Translations under genes and position numbers: made by a program
In this document: piece after piece, positions 6,901 to 14,174 of the stretch
Position numbering within the stretch: position 1 is the first letter of the stretch
How the letters are laid out: every line of letters begins with the position of its first letter
The notes under the pieces: generated by a model
Told to the model about the DNA's origin: nothing
What the model saw: the letters and a program-made list of their open reading frames with translations, nothing else
The model's database searches: none
Source: Clostridia bacterium
GTDB taxonomy: Bacteria; Bacillota_A; Clostridia; Oscillospirales; CAG-272
Reading direction: 5' to 3'
NCBI GenBank assembly: GCA_017472105.1
Contig: JAFUQY010000268.1
Coordinates: 1 to 18,047 of the forward strand
DNA length: 18,047 nt

Positions 6901-7551
6901 TTATTTCGTTGAATACAGCTCATCATCCCTCCACCTGACGGGATTTTCATAAATATACCGCATATACGCCCGGTAATCCTCATAACTGCGGATGACATGA
7001 TCGAATGAGCGTTCCTGCCAGATATTCTCGCCGTATTCCCTGCCGCAGAATCGCTTGAATGCTGATACGAAGCGGGAATATACGCTGTTGGATTTGGCTA
7101 TCCTTTCCTGTTCCCGCACAAGCTCCCGATCCATCGTAGGGACAGGCGTCCCCGACTGTCCGCAGGATATCTCCACGGCGGGTGCATGGATTGTCAGCAT
7201 AATATGAATATGATTCGGCATGATCACATAGCTGTCCACGGATATCTGATCGTAAAAATCATTCATTTGTTTCAGGTATTTTGCGGCAGTTATTCCGTAC
7301 GGCGTCAAATCGATTCTTACTCCTGACGGCAGATCAAACGGACCATCCTTATGAAAATAACCGGAATCGGGAGTAGGTTCTGCCGCCGTATTGTTTTGTG
7401 TCGGACAGTCGGGGACGCCTGTCCCTACGGTTTTCAATGTTGTTTCAATAACAGACGGACATTCATTGCGCCGAAACAATATGTGAAAGAAGGTTCTGTC
7501 GGTTCCAGGTACAGATTGTAATGAAATACGCACCGGCAGAACTGTAATCAT
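6901..7551 (-). CDS. REP-associated tyrosine transposase (Y1/HUH), main part; N-terminus frameshifted
   Basis: This reading frame holds the catalytic part of a RAYT, a single-strand DNA nuclease/transposase acting at REP hairpins. The HUH motif is in VDSYVIMPNHIHIML (residues 105-119; His 114 and 116). The C-terminal block IWQERSFDHVIRSYEDYRAY (177-196), continuing MRYIYENPVRW, aligns with E. coli TnpA-REP and places the catalytic Tyr at about 199. The first 30 residues of this frame are not RAYT-like; the real N-terminus is in another frame and starts at 7594 (separate entry), so the intact gene would be 6901-7594, about 231 residues. Two inverted REP-like palindromes lie inside the coding sequence (7136-7162 and 7402-7428) and are read as GQSGTPVPT and TVGTGVPDCP. 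Without a programmed frameshift the protein is probably not made in full. Confidence 0.8.
   Translation of the reverse strand: MITVLPVRISLQSVPGTDRTFFHILFRRNECPSVIETTLKTVGTGVPDCPTQNNTAAEPTPDSGYFHKDGPFDLPSGVRIDLTPYGITAAKYLKQMNDFYDQISVDSYVIMPNHIHIMLTIHAPAVEISCGQSGTPVPTMDRELVREQERIAKSNSVYSRFVSAFKRFCGREYGENIWQERSFDHVIRSYEDYRAYMRYIYENPVRWRDDELYSTK
7136..7162 (+). repeat. REP-like palindrome A inside the RAYT gene
   Basis: The 27 bases begin GTAGGGACAGGCGTCC and end CGACTGTCCG; GGACAG and CTGTCC form a hairpin. The unit recurs exactly, inverted, at 7402-7428. It is translated in frame just after the HUH motif. Confidence 0.85.
7402..7428 (-). repeat. REP-like palindrome B inside the RAYT gene (inverted copy)
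   Basis: This is the exact reverse complement of bases 7136-7162, 239 bases away. Together they make an inverted REP pair (BIME-like) flanking the part of the RAYT gene that encodes the HUH motif. The GTAGGGACA head is shared with the palindromes at 16660-16814. Confidence 0.85.
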
Positions 7552-7594
7552 GACCGTACAGACGCATTGATTTTCTCTTTTTATTCACTGGCAT
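7463..7594 (-). pseudogene. Out-of-frame N-terminus of the RAYT transposase
   Basis: An ATG at 7594 with GAGG five bases upstream opens a 43-residue frame starting MPVNKKRKSMRLYGHDYSSA and continuing GAYFITICTWNRQNLLSHIV, then SAQ and stop at 7463-7465. The GAYFITICT segment is the hallmark first beta-strand of RAYT/Y1 transposases. The rest of the protein continues in a different frame (6901-7551), so a single indel near 7465-7490 explains the break. It may be a real mutation, an assembly error or, less likely, a recoding site. This part was missed by the longest-frame start at 7551. Confidence 0.8.
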
Positions 7595-7609
7595 TTATCC
7601 TCTATGATC

Positions 7610-7639
7610 AAAAACCGACAGAGCTGTACCCTGCCGGTT
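7610..7639 (-). terminator. Rho-independent terminator of the nrdR operon
   Basis: On the minus strand AACCGGCAG (7631-7639) pairs with CTGTCGGTT (7613-7621), with one G-T pair, a 9-base loop and a TTTTT tract. It lies 8 bases after the stop of the histidine phosphatase gene and just before the RAYT start. Confidence 0.8.
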
Positions 7640-7647
7640 CTTTTACA

Positions 7648-8367
7648 TTAAATTCTGAAATTCGTGTGATACCTGAACTCGCAGTCCTCGTCGGCGAAAA
7701 TGTGGGACATGTCGGAGAAACACAGGCATTTCGGGACGGTGGTTCCGCATTTGCGGTTCGCGAATTCGAGCACGGTCACGCCGGTGTGGGTGATGTCGAA
7801 CGACGCCCAGAAAATGTTCGGCGGGATGCGGAGAAGATGCGACAGCCATGTGAGCCCGAAGCCCTGATGGCAGAACACCGCGATGCGTTCGTCATTCGGC
7901 TCGACGATTCTGTATTCGTTGCCCTCTCTCACGTAGCCGTGGCGGGCGATGAACTCGTCGGATTCCGCCTGAAGCGCGGCATAACCGTCCTTGCCGTTGA
8001 CGATGGTGCTCATGGGTTCGATCTCGTACCACTTGTCGCCGGCGTCGTGATTGTCACCGCGCACGAACGAGCCGATGTCATCGATGTTCCAGACCCATGT
8101 TTTACGCCCGTCCTCCAGTGTCCGTGTGAACCGCGACCACGCCAGATTTTCGCTCGTCCACGGCTCGATGGTGATGGGAAGACCCAGGGCATCGGCTGTG
8201 GGCTGTGCGGTTTCCTGTGCGCGGCGTAAGGGAGACGCGTAGATTTTCGTGATGCCGCTCTGCACCAGTCTCGGAACCAGTGCGCGTGCCTGTTTATGCC
8301 CGGTTTCCGTCAGCATTTCCACAGGGGAATAGTACGGATGACCGTGGCGGACGATGTATAAAAACAT
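7648..8367 (-). CDS. Histidine phosphatase family protein
   Basis: A 239-residue protein of the phosphoglycerate-mutase-like superfamily. It shows the N-terminal catalytic motif YIVRHGH (4-10, phospho-accepting His 8), the second Arg motif YASPLRRAQETA (43-54), and the second catalytic His in VFCHQGFG (164-171, His 167). These enzymes use a phosphohistidine intermediate to act on sugar phosphates, phosphoproteins or other small phosphoesters; the substrate cannot be told from the sequence. The insert between about residues 72 and 125 (rich in D and W) is longer than in cobC-like or GpmB enzymes and may define specificity. GAGG seven bases before the ATG supports the start. It is the last gene of a three-gene operon with nrdR, 39 bases upstream. 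Confidence 0.85.
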   Translation of the reverse strand: MFLYIVRHGHPYYSPVEMLTETGHKQARALVPRLVQSGITKIYASPLRRAQETAQPTADALGLPITIEPWTSENLAWSRFTRTLEDGRKTWVWNIDDIGSFVRGDNHDAGDKWYEIEPMSTIVNGKDGYAALQAESDEFIARHGYVREGNEYRIVEPNDERIAVFCHQGFGLTWLSHLLRIPPNIFWASFDITHTGVTVLEFANRKCGTTVPKCLCFSDMSHIFADEDCEFRYHTNFRI

Positions 8368-8406
8368 TGTGGTACCTCGGTTTCGGTTGAATTTGTGCCG
8401 GTCGGG

Positions 8407-8865
8407 TTATTCCGCCTTGTTCCCCGCGTTCTTCAGTTCGGAAATCTCCCTTGCGAAGGAGTCGATGTCCTTGAATTCGCGGTGGACGGAGGCATAGCGC
8501 ACGTACGCGACCTCGTCGAGCTTTCTGAGGCGTTCCATGACCATCTCGCCGATCAGGGTCGAGGTGATTTCCTTCTTCATGGTTGCCTGAAGCGCGGCTT
8601 CGATCTCGTCGCAGACTTCCTTTGCGTTGACCGGGCGCTTTTCGCACGCTTTGACCAGACCGGACAGCAGTTTATTGGTATCGTAAAGCTCCCGTGTGCC
8701 GTTCTTCTTGATGACGATCGGCGACAGGGTATCGATCATTTCGTATGTGGTGAACCGGTAGCGGCAGACACCGCATTCACGCCGTCTCCGGATGCCGTTG
8801 CTTTCTTCGACGGGCCGCGAATCGATTACCTTGAGGTCTTCCGAGTGACATACGGGACACTTCAT
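8407..8865 (-). CDS. nrdR: Transcriptional repressor NrdR
   Basis: A 152-residue regulator that represses ribonucleotide reductase genes by binding NrdR boxes, with activity set by ATP/dATP. The N-terminal zinc ribbon is complete: CPVC (Cys 3, 6) and CGVC (Cys 31, 34), with the conserved RRRRECGVCRYRFTTYE stretch. An ATP-cone domain follows (about 46-136), starting IVIKKNGTRELYDTNKLLSG. The length is the family standard. AAGGAG lies nine bases before the ATG. Its place between an endonuclease/phosphatase-fold gene and a histidine phosphatase gene is not the usual nrdR neighbourhood. I noticed no NrdR box pair in the window and no ribonucleotide reductase gene, so its targets lie elsewhere. 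Confidence 0.96.
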   Translation of the reverse strand: MKCPVCHSEDLKVIDSRPVEESNGIRRRRECGVCRYRFTTYEMIDTLSPIVIKKNGTRELYDTNKLLSGLVKACEKRPVNAKEVCDEIEAALQATMKKEITSTLIGEMVMERLRKLDEVAYVRYASVHREFKDIDSFAREISELKNAGNKAE

Positions 8866-8906
8866 CGTTTACTCTCCTTGGAAAAATCAGTTGGTGGATG
8901 GTCTGC

Positions 8907-9686
8907 TCAGATTTCGAGCTCCGCGCCTACCGGGTAGTGGTCGGACAGGTACACGCCGTCCTTTTCGTCGGTGCAGGTGAAGGATTTCGTCTCGTCGCAG
9001 GGCATGGTGGTGAAGATGTAGTCGATCTTGGAGCCGACTTTACCGGGCTTGTACGCGTGGAAGGTGGGTCCGACATCCGCGGTAACGTCACGCAGCGGTG
9101 TGCCGCATCCCGTGAAGCTGACGACGGACTTGTAAACCACGCTGTCGGGTGTCACGTTGAAGTCGCCGGTGAGGATGATCGGCAGGGGCCATGCGTCGTA
9201 ATCGGCTGCGATGCGGTTGAGGATGAGGGAGATTCCCTGTGCCTGCGCGAACTGACCGACGTGGTCGAGGTGGGTATTGTAATGGCGGAACGCTTTGCCG
9301 GATTCACGGTGATAGAGCGTGGTGCAGGTGCAGATTCTCGGGCAGCCGCTCTGGTCGGTGGAGAATCGGGAGCCTGCCCTGCGCGGCGTATCGGACAGCC
9401 AGAAGGTCTCGAGCGAAACGAGGTCGAACTTATCCCGCCGGAACGCCACGATGTTGCTCTCGCCGAGGAGATCCGCACCGCGTCCGACGCCGCAGATTTC
9501 GTAATCGGTGAAATTGTCGATGATCCACTGTCTCATGTGAGGCTGGGTTTCCTGAAAACCGATGACGTCCGCTTCATATTTCGGGAATGCTTCTTTTACA
9601 AATTCCTTGCGGTTTGTGAAGGCGTTGATCCCGTCGCATGCGGCTTCGGTACGGATGTTATAGGTAAAAACCCGGATAATACTCAT
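8907..9686 (-). CDS. Endonuclease/exonuclease/phosphatase family hydrolase
   Basis: A 259-residue protein with the four-layer EEP fold shared by DNase I, exonuclease III and sphingomyelinase-type enzymes. Visible catalytic or metal residues: Asn 10 (FTYNIR), Glu 46 (GFQET), His 139 (YNTHLDH), Asp 175 and Asn 177 (TGDFNV), Asp 222 (KIDYIF), and Asp 249/His 250 (LSDHYPV). The WLSDTP and FNVTPDS motifs are frequent in the small secreted or cytosolic phosphodiesterase-like subgroup rather than in the repair nucleases. No signal peptide is seen, so it is probably cytoplasmic. It is the first gene of the operon with nrdR and the histidine phosphatase (gaps 41 and 39 bases), under a clear promoter at 9728-9756. 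GAAAGGG precedes the start. Confidence 0.88.
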   Translation of the reverse strand: MSIIRVFTYNIRTEAACDGINAFTNRKEFVKEAFPKYEADVIGFQETQPHMRQWIIDNFTDYEICGVGRGADLLGESNIVAFRRDKFDLVSLETFWLSDTPRRAGSRFSTDQSGCPRICTCTTLYHRESGKAFRHYNTHLDHVGQFAQAQGISLILNRIAADYDAWPLPIILTGDFNVTPDSVVYKSVVSFTGCGTPLRDVTADVGPTFHAYKPGKVGSKIDYIFTTMPCDETKSFTCTDEKDGVYLSDHYPVGAELEI

Positions 9687-9727
9687 ATTTTCGACCCTTT
9701 CGGATGATAAATTTGGTTACTATTACT

Positions 9728-9756
9728 ATTATATCACCGGGTCGGCCATTTTTCAA
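9728..9756 (-). promoter_or_regulatory. Promoter of the EEP-nrdR-phosphatase operon
   Basis: On the minus strand TTGAAA (9751-9756), 17 bp, TATAAT (9728-9733), with a TG extended -10 (TGATATAAT). Start codon about 42 bases downstream. Confidence 0.85.
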
Positions 9757-9831
9757 GGGGATTCAGGAAATTTGATAAAAAAACGGCGCGGAATGTTAAT
9801 GCGATGTGACTAACGTAGTGGCTTTCCGGCA

Positions 9832-9870
9832 CAAAAACAAAAACGGCACACCGTACTCCCGGCATGCCGT
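9832..9870 (-). terminator. Rho-independent terminator of the acyltransferase/membrane-protein operon
   Basis: On the minus strand ACGGCA (9865-9870) pairs with TGCCGT (9843-9848), with an inner CCG/CGG helix, followed by TTTTGTTTTT. It begins 6 bases after the stop codon at 9876. Confidence 0.85.
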
Positions 9871-9875
9871 ATCGC

Positions 9876-10556
9876 TTACATATGAATCCACCGGTACAGC
9901 TCGGACGCGAAGGCTTTTCCGCGGAACACGATCTGTGCGAGCAGGAGAATGACGCCGATGCCGACTGCGATGGCGCCGAAATAGCGGGAAATGCCCTCGA
10001 GACGGTCGAGCAGGAGCATGATAATGGTGACGAGAATCCCGATTTCGCCGAAGATGAAGTAGCCGGCGTAGGTGCTCGTGCGGCTTTTGTCAATGATGCC
10101 CATGACGAAGAAGAACACCACAAGCGCCGCGGCAACGGTGGGCAGGACGTAATCGGTGCTCCAGCCGCGCCATCCCGTGATTTTGTCCCACAGCATGCAC
10201 AGGCACACCGCGATGACAGCTTCGTACATGATGTTTTTCGGGATGTTCCGCCGCTTCTGGAATCCGACGTTGACGATGATCCACGCGCACACCGCACCGA
10301 GGTTCAGCGGGATGTAGAGCGAAAGATGCGGGATGAACACGGAGTTGATGATATTCACCACGATGATGCACACGATCATGACAAACGTGGAGATTTTGAG
10401 GATGAAATCGTAGGTCACATGCACGGGGACGGTCGGAAAAATCCCGCAGGATTCGGTTTCATGCGCACCCTCGAGCTTTTTGCCGCACAGGGGACACGCA
10501 TTCCGCGATCCGGTCAGGTTCACCCCACATGCGGGGCAGCGCTGGTAATTTGGCAT
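9876..10556 (-). CDS. Zinc-ribbon six-helix membrane protein (DUF6320-like)
   Basis: A 226-residue protein. An N-terminal zinc ribbon (RCPACGVNL and ACPLCGKKLEG; Cys 7, 10, 21, 24) is followed by a short linker and about six hydrophobic segments (starting KISTFVMIVCIIVVNIINS near 53, ending IAVGIGVILLLAQIVF near 200). It resembles the DUF6320 family as I remember it; the function is not known to me. The ribbon should face the cytoplasm. I place the start at MPNYQRCPACG (AGGA eight bases upstream), not at the longer frame reaching 10673, which overlaps the upstream gene. It lies 25 bases after the HxxxDG acyltransferase gene and shares its promoter and terminator, so the two proteins probably work together. 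Confidence 0.75.
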   Translation of the reverse strand: MPNYQRCPACGVNLTGSRNACPLCGKKLEGAHETESCGIFPTVPVHVTYDFILKISTFVMIVCIIVVNIINSVFIPHLSLYIPLNLGAVCAWIIVNVGFQKRRNIPKNIMYEAVIAVCLCMLWDKITGWRGWSTDYVLPTVAAALVVFFFVMGIIDKSRTSTYAGYFIFGEIGILVTIIMLLLDRLEGISRYFGAIAVGIGVILLLAQIVFRGKAFASELYRWIHM

Positions 10557-10581
10557 AATTCTATCCTGTTTTGTGAATGAT

Positions 10582-11880
10582 TTATTCGTCATCGCGGAAG
10601 AAATAGCTTGCCGAAACGACGGTGTCCGCGTCAACCTGCGCAAGACGGCGGAAGAACGCGCGCTCGACGGCATGCTCCGCCATCTGTCCGGAGAACGAGA
10701 TGACCATGTTGTCGCCGAAGGTGCACAGGCAGACCTGACGGGTCGAGCTGGAGTTGAACACGTCGAACAGCTCCACGAACCGCGCCAGCTCCGGTCTGAG
10801 CTTGATTTTGCCGACGTTGGAGAGCGTGATCGTGCGCCGCTTCATGGAGACGCGCTGGAGGATGTTCATAATCAGATCCTTGAGCACCAGCGGACACACG
10901 CGCACGATGGGATGCCGCTCCATTTTCACCTGCGACGCGATTTTCTGCTGCATGTTTTCGTAGGTCAGCTCGCGCTCGAAGGATTTTTTCACCGATGCGA
11001 TCACGTCCGCCATGGTGTGCTCCCCTTCCCCGGCGAAGTCGTAGTCGACCTGGATGATGCCGAAGAAATTGCGGATCGTGTTGGAGTCAAAATAGTTGCG
11101 CAGGTTCACCGGAATGGCGACTGCGACGGTTTTGTGCCGGTCCCGCGGATCCATCGTGTCGCGGATGGCGAGAATCAGCATCGCGCAGATGAATTCCGTC
11201 ACGGTTGCACCCGCTTCGTGCGATGCGTCAAGGACTTTTTTCGTCGATGCACAGCCCTCGGTCACAAGCTGACGGTAATCCGCCGCCTTGGATTCGCTGA
11301 AGCGGTAAACCTTGTTCTTCTTCCCGCGGTTGCCGAGGAACTCGAAATTCACCGAGCTGCCCTTGTCCGCGTCGAAATACTGCGTGAAGCTGTCGGCAAG
11401 ACGCTCGCGCTCCGTGGTATCGAAGGCGTCCGTGTCCACTCCGCTGAGCTCCTCCGGATGCGCCAGAACGAGATAATTCGAAACGATGGTACGGAAGAAA
11501 ATGAACGCGCCGGTGCCGTCTGCGAGTGCGTGGAACACCTCGAAATTGATGCGGCAGCCGTAGTACGAAATGTCGATGAGGAGCTTGTTTCCTTCGATAT
11601 ACAGGGGCTGAAGGGGTGCTTTTTTCTCCTCATGGATCACGGGGCGGAGTCCGGTGTCTTCCATATAATACCAGAAAATGCCCCGGCGGATGGTTTCGGT
11701 GAAAAGCGGATAATCGTCAATGGCACTGTCCACGGCGCGCTGGAGAAGATCGGGAACGACCGGCTCCTTCAGCTGACAGGACACCCGGAACACTTCCGCG
11801 TCATTCCGGTCCGCGATCGCAGGAAAAATTTTGCCCGCGTTATCAAGTTTCTTCCATTTGTTATGCTTCGTTTTCCACAT
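10582..11880 (-). CDS. HxxxDG acyltransferase (alcohol acetyltransferase/condensation-domain fold)
   Basis: A 432-residue protein with the CoA-dependent acyltransferase fold shared by alcohol acetyltransferases and NRPS condensation domains. The catalytic signature HALADG is at residues 117-122 (context EVFHALADGTGAFIFFR). The second half shows VAVAIPVNLRNYFDSNTIRN, the usual floor-loop segment, and ITLSNVGKIKLRPEL near 360, similar to the DFG-side region of relatives. It lacks carrier-protein or adenylation domains, so it is a stand-alone enzyme that may esterify an alcohol, sugar or lipid. I start it at MWKTKHNKWKKLDNAGKI (11880); the open frame extends to 12108 but overlaps the hydrolase gene, and a TTGTAA-17-TACAAT promoter (11920-11948) lies in that extension. 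It is followed after 25 bases by the zinc-ribbon membrane protein. Confidence 0.8.
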   Translation of the reverse strand: MWKTKHNKWKKLDNAGKIFPAIADRNDAEVFRVSCQLKEPVVPDLLQRAVDSAIDDYPLFTETIRRGIFWYYMEDTGLRPVIHEEKKAPLQPLYIEGNKLLIDISYYGCRINFEVFHALADGTGAFIFFRTIVSNYLVLAHPEELSGVDTDAFDTTERERLADSFTQYFDADKGSSVNFEFLGNRGKKNKVYRFSESKAADYRQLVTEGCASTKKVLDASHEAGATVTEFICAMLILAIRDTMDPRDRHKTVAVAIPVNLRNYFDSNTIRNFFGIIQVDYDFAGEGEHTMADVIASVKKSFERELTYENMQQKIASQVKMERHPIVRVCPLVLKDLIMNILQRVSMKRRTITLSNVGKIKLRPELARFVELFDVFNSSSTRQVCLCTFGDNMVISFSGQMAEHAVERAFFRRLAQVDADTVVSASYFFRDDE

Positions 11881-11919
11881 AAATCCGTCCAGTTTTCGTT
11901 TTTTCGCGTAGTCACAGCT

Positions 11920-11948
11920 ATTGTACCACAAAGCACAGAGAATTACAA
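11920..11948 (-). promoter_or_regulatory. Promoter of the acyltransferase/membrane-protein pair
   Basis: On the minus strand TTGTAA (11943-11948), 17 bp, TACAAT (11920-11925). It lies between the hydrolase stop (11985) and the chosen acyltransferase start, 40 bases upstream of the ATG. Confidence 0.6.
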
Positions 11949-11984
11949 GGGGATACACGGAATTTCCCGTTCCCTCTCCATTCG

Positions 11985-12905
11985 CTATTCGCCGTTTTTC
12001 ACATGATCCCCGATCCACCGGAAAATATCCCGCGTCAGCGGTGCGGACATCGGCAGGGACAGAAGCCCGTGGATGCCGTTTTCGAGCCGCTTCACGGTCA
12101 CGTCGCATCCCGCCTCCTTCAGCTTCGCGCCCAGTGCCTCGCCTTCATCCCGGAGCGGGTCGAATTCCATGGTGAGCAGGAGCGTGCGCGGCAGGTTCGT
12201 GAAATCCGTGTGCCTCAGCGGTGCAAAATAGGGATTTTCGCAGTCCGCAGGCGTTGACGCGTACAGCTCCATGTAGTCGATGAGCTGCTTCTGCGTCAGA
12301 AGATACTCCTCGCCGTTCTCGATCACGGAGCGGTACGGCGTTGCATCGGTGTAATCGCACCACGCGGCGGGATAGACGAGCACCTGACCGGCAGGCATTC
12401 TTCCGCCTCTGTCCCGCGCCATCATCGAAACCACGCAGGAGAGCGTTGCGCCCGCGCTGTCCCCGATGAGAATCACGTCGTCCGGATCCGCCTGATACCA
12501 GTCCCATGCGTGGGTGATGATCTGCTGGGCGGCTTCGTAGCAGTCCTCGGGTGCGGCGGGAAATTTATGCTCCGGTGCGAGCCGGTAGTCCACGGAGATG
12601 ATCTTCCGCCCGGTCGCCTTGGACAGATTCGCGCAGATGTTGTTGTAGCTGTCGAAATCCCCGGTGACAAATCCGCCGCCGTGGAAGAAAATCATGATCG
12701 GCGCGACCTTTCCGGTATGTGAAAACGCGCGGGTCAGCACTTCCCTGCCGTCGAGGTACAGCACGCGCTCCATCATATTGCAGACCACGCTTTTCACGTA
12801 CGGCCGTGACGCTTTCTGAAACTGCCGCGCCTGTTCGTAATTGGTTTTCAGATCCACTTCCTGCTTCGACAATGCCGCCAGCGCGGATTTGATGATCTTG
12901 TTCAT
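11985..12905 (-). CDS. Alpha/beta hydrolase, hormone-sensitive-lipase family esterase
   Basis: A 306-residue serine hydrolase. The HSL-type oxyanion-hole motif is IFFHGGGFVTGDFDS (72-86), followed by VDYRLAPEHKFPAAPEDCYE (105-124), a hallmark of the family. The nucleophile elbow is GDSAGA (148-153, Ser 150); the acid is probably Asp 249 (EFDPLRDEG) and the base His 279 (GIHGLL). These enzymes cleave short-chain carboxyl esters. There is no signal peptide, so it is probably cytoplasmic. GGAGG lies five bases before the ATG. It sits directly upstream of the acyltransferase gene (104 bases), so one enzyme may add and the other remove the same acyl group; that is an inference from position only. 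Confidence 0.92.
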   Translation of the reverse strand: MNKIIKSALAALSKQEVDLKTNYEQARQFQKASRPYVKSVVCNMMERVLYLDGREVLTRAFSHTGKVAPIMIFFHGGGFVTGDFDSYNNICANLSKATGRKIISVDYRLAPEHKFPAAPEDCYEAAQQIITHAWDWYQADPDDVILIGDSAGATLSCVVSMMARDRGGRMPAGQVLVYPAAWCDYTDATPYRSVIENGEEYLLTQKQLIDYMELYASTPADCENPYFAPLRHTDFTNLPRTLLLTMEFDPLRDEGEALGAKLKEAGCDVTVKRLENGIHGLLSLPMSAPLTRDIFRWIGDHVKNGE

Positions 12906-12951
12906 GCTGCCTCCGTTGAAATACAGAAATCAACCAAAAGAACGCACAACA

Positions 12952-12971
12952 AACCGGGTGTGATTCCGGTT
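12952..12971 (-). terminator. Weak hairpin between the TIM-barrel-like and hydrolase genes
   Basis: AACCGG (12952-12957) pairs with CCGGTT (12966-12971), with an 8-base loop; on the minus strand TTGTTGTGCGTTCTTTT follows, a poor T-tract. It may be a partial terminator between the two genes (90-base gap) or have no role. Confidence 0.3.
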
Positions 12972-12995
12972 CATCATGCATTCTTCCTTATGCAA

Positions 12996-14027
12996 TTACT
13001 TCACGCCCATGAGCTTCCGGTTTTCCGCGGTGATTCTGTCCCGCTCCCACTGCCAGATGCGTCCGAAGGACTGATTCAGCTTTGCCTGCACCAGATGCGC
13101 ATTCTTTGCGGCGTAGTCGTTGGAGATGCCGCCGTAGTAGCTCCATGCGAGGATGGTTCGCGCGCCGGCGTCGTATGCGGCTTCGGTTGCCTGCACGACT
13201 TCCTCTTCCATGCCGCGCGGAGTCGAGTACGCCTGAATCCAGATGTTGTGATCCTTGCCGAACTTGTCCGCGACTTCAAGGTTCTGCTTCGTGCCGTTGT
13301 AGACGAATTCGTAGGGATTCTGTCCCTTGTAGTGCCAGTACGGGTCGCTGCCGATGTTGTCGAGTGTCGGGACGGAGCAGATGCGGTCGAGGGTGCCGAG
13401 GTGGATTCCGTGATGTTCGCCGAGCATGACGCAGACCGCGTTTTTCAGCCCTCTGGACGCCGCGTATCCGCAGAGATCGGTGAAGAAATCCGCCACGGTG
13501 TCGAGCCGGAAGTCGGTTACGTCGCCGTCAATCTTCTCGGGCATGGGTCTGCCGTATGTTTCCTCGAATTTCTTCCGGCACAGTGGGCAGGCACAGGAGT
13601 ACGTTCCGTCGCCGCGGAGAGGAAGATGGGGTTCGTCCCAGAAAATCGTGGTGGTTTCGGTGCCCGCGACGGCGTCGATCCACTCGTGCATGAAGGAACG
13701 GAAGGACGGCGCGTTCATGCAGACCCGGGTGGGATCCATTTCGCCGTTGGAGTAGATCTGATGTGCCTCGGGATGGTACGCGAGGAAGTGCGAAACCTCA
13801 CCGGGAGGACCGCCGAGACCCCAGTTGTCCATCCAGACCTCAAGACCCGCGTCCTTTGACATGGCGGTGATGTCCTGCATGACCCGGTAATGCCGGTTCC
13901 AGTCGTTGTGGGACATCATGTGAACGACGAGATTCATGTGATTCGCCGCCATGTCCCGCATATCGTGCTCCACGTGATGAAGCATCCGGCAGCCGTGATA
14001 AGCCGCCCCTGTGCGCAGTTTCTGCAT
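12996..14027 (-). CDS. TIM-barrel glycoside-hydrolase-like protein, unknown specificity
   Basis: A 343-residue protein that I cannot assign to a named family. The pattern of alternating strands and helices and local motifs suggest a TIM barrel: MNLVVHMMSHNDW (31-43), GLEVWMDNWGLGGPP (61-75), TIFWDEPHLPL (127-137; Asp 131/Glu 132 are good acid/base candidates), and TILAWSYYGG (291-300) near the end. A CACPLCRKKFEETYG stretch (145-159; Cys 145, 147, 150) resembles a Cys-rich insert seen next to the acidic strand in some uncharacterised barrel hydrolases and could bind metal. The protein is rich in His and Trp and has no signal peptide. GAGG lies nine bases before the ATG, and a TTGCAA-17-TATAAT promoter is upstream. 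It could belong to carbohydrate catabolism; that is an inference. Confidence 0.65.
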   Translation of the reverse strand: MQKLRTGAAYHGCRMLHHVEHDMRDMAANHMNLVVHMMSHNDWNRHYRVMQDITAMSKDAGLEVWMDNWGLGGPPGEVSHFLAYHPEAHQIYSNGEMDPTRVCMNAPSFRSFMHEWIDAVAGTETTTIFWDEPHLPLRGDGTYSCACPLCRKKFEETYGRPMPEKIDGDVTDFRLDTVADFFTDLCGYAASRGLKNAVCVMLGEHHGIHLGTLDRICSVPTLDNIGSDPYWHYKGQNPYEFVYNGTKQNLEVADKFGKDHNIWIQAYSTPRGMEEEVVQATEAAYDAGARTILAWSYYGGISNDYAAKNAHLVQAKLNQSFGRIWQWERDRITAENRKLMGVK

Positions 14028-14061
14028 AATACTACCTCGCTGATTGAGTGGATTTTAGGAT

Positions 14062-14090
14062 ATTATACAAGATATGCCGCACGATTGCAA
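14062..14090 (-). promoter_or_regulatory. Promoter of the TIM-barrel-like gene
   Basis: On the minus strand TTGCAA (14085-14090), 17 bp, TATAAT (14062-14067), 35 bases upstream of the start codon. It probably also serves the hydrolase gene downstream. Confidence 0.8.
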
Positions 14091-14174
14091 GGGGGACTGG
14101 GAAATTTGTCAGTGGGAATTGCGGTTGAATTCTGCTTTTCCGAATGGGTATGTCCTTATCCCGTGTTTTTTCCA

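Noticed and set aside
10573..12006. Long plus-strand open frame (477 codons) opposite the acyltransferase gene
   Set aside because: It is the mirror of a gene with an HxxxDG motif, promoter and terminator; its low-complexity, charged translation matches no family.
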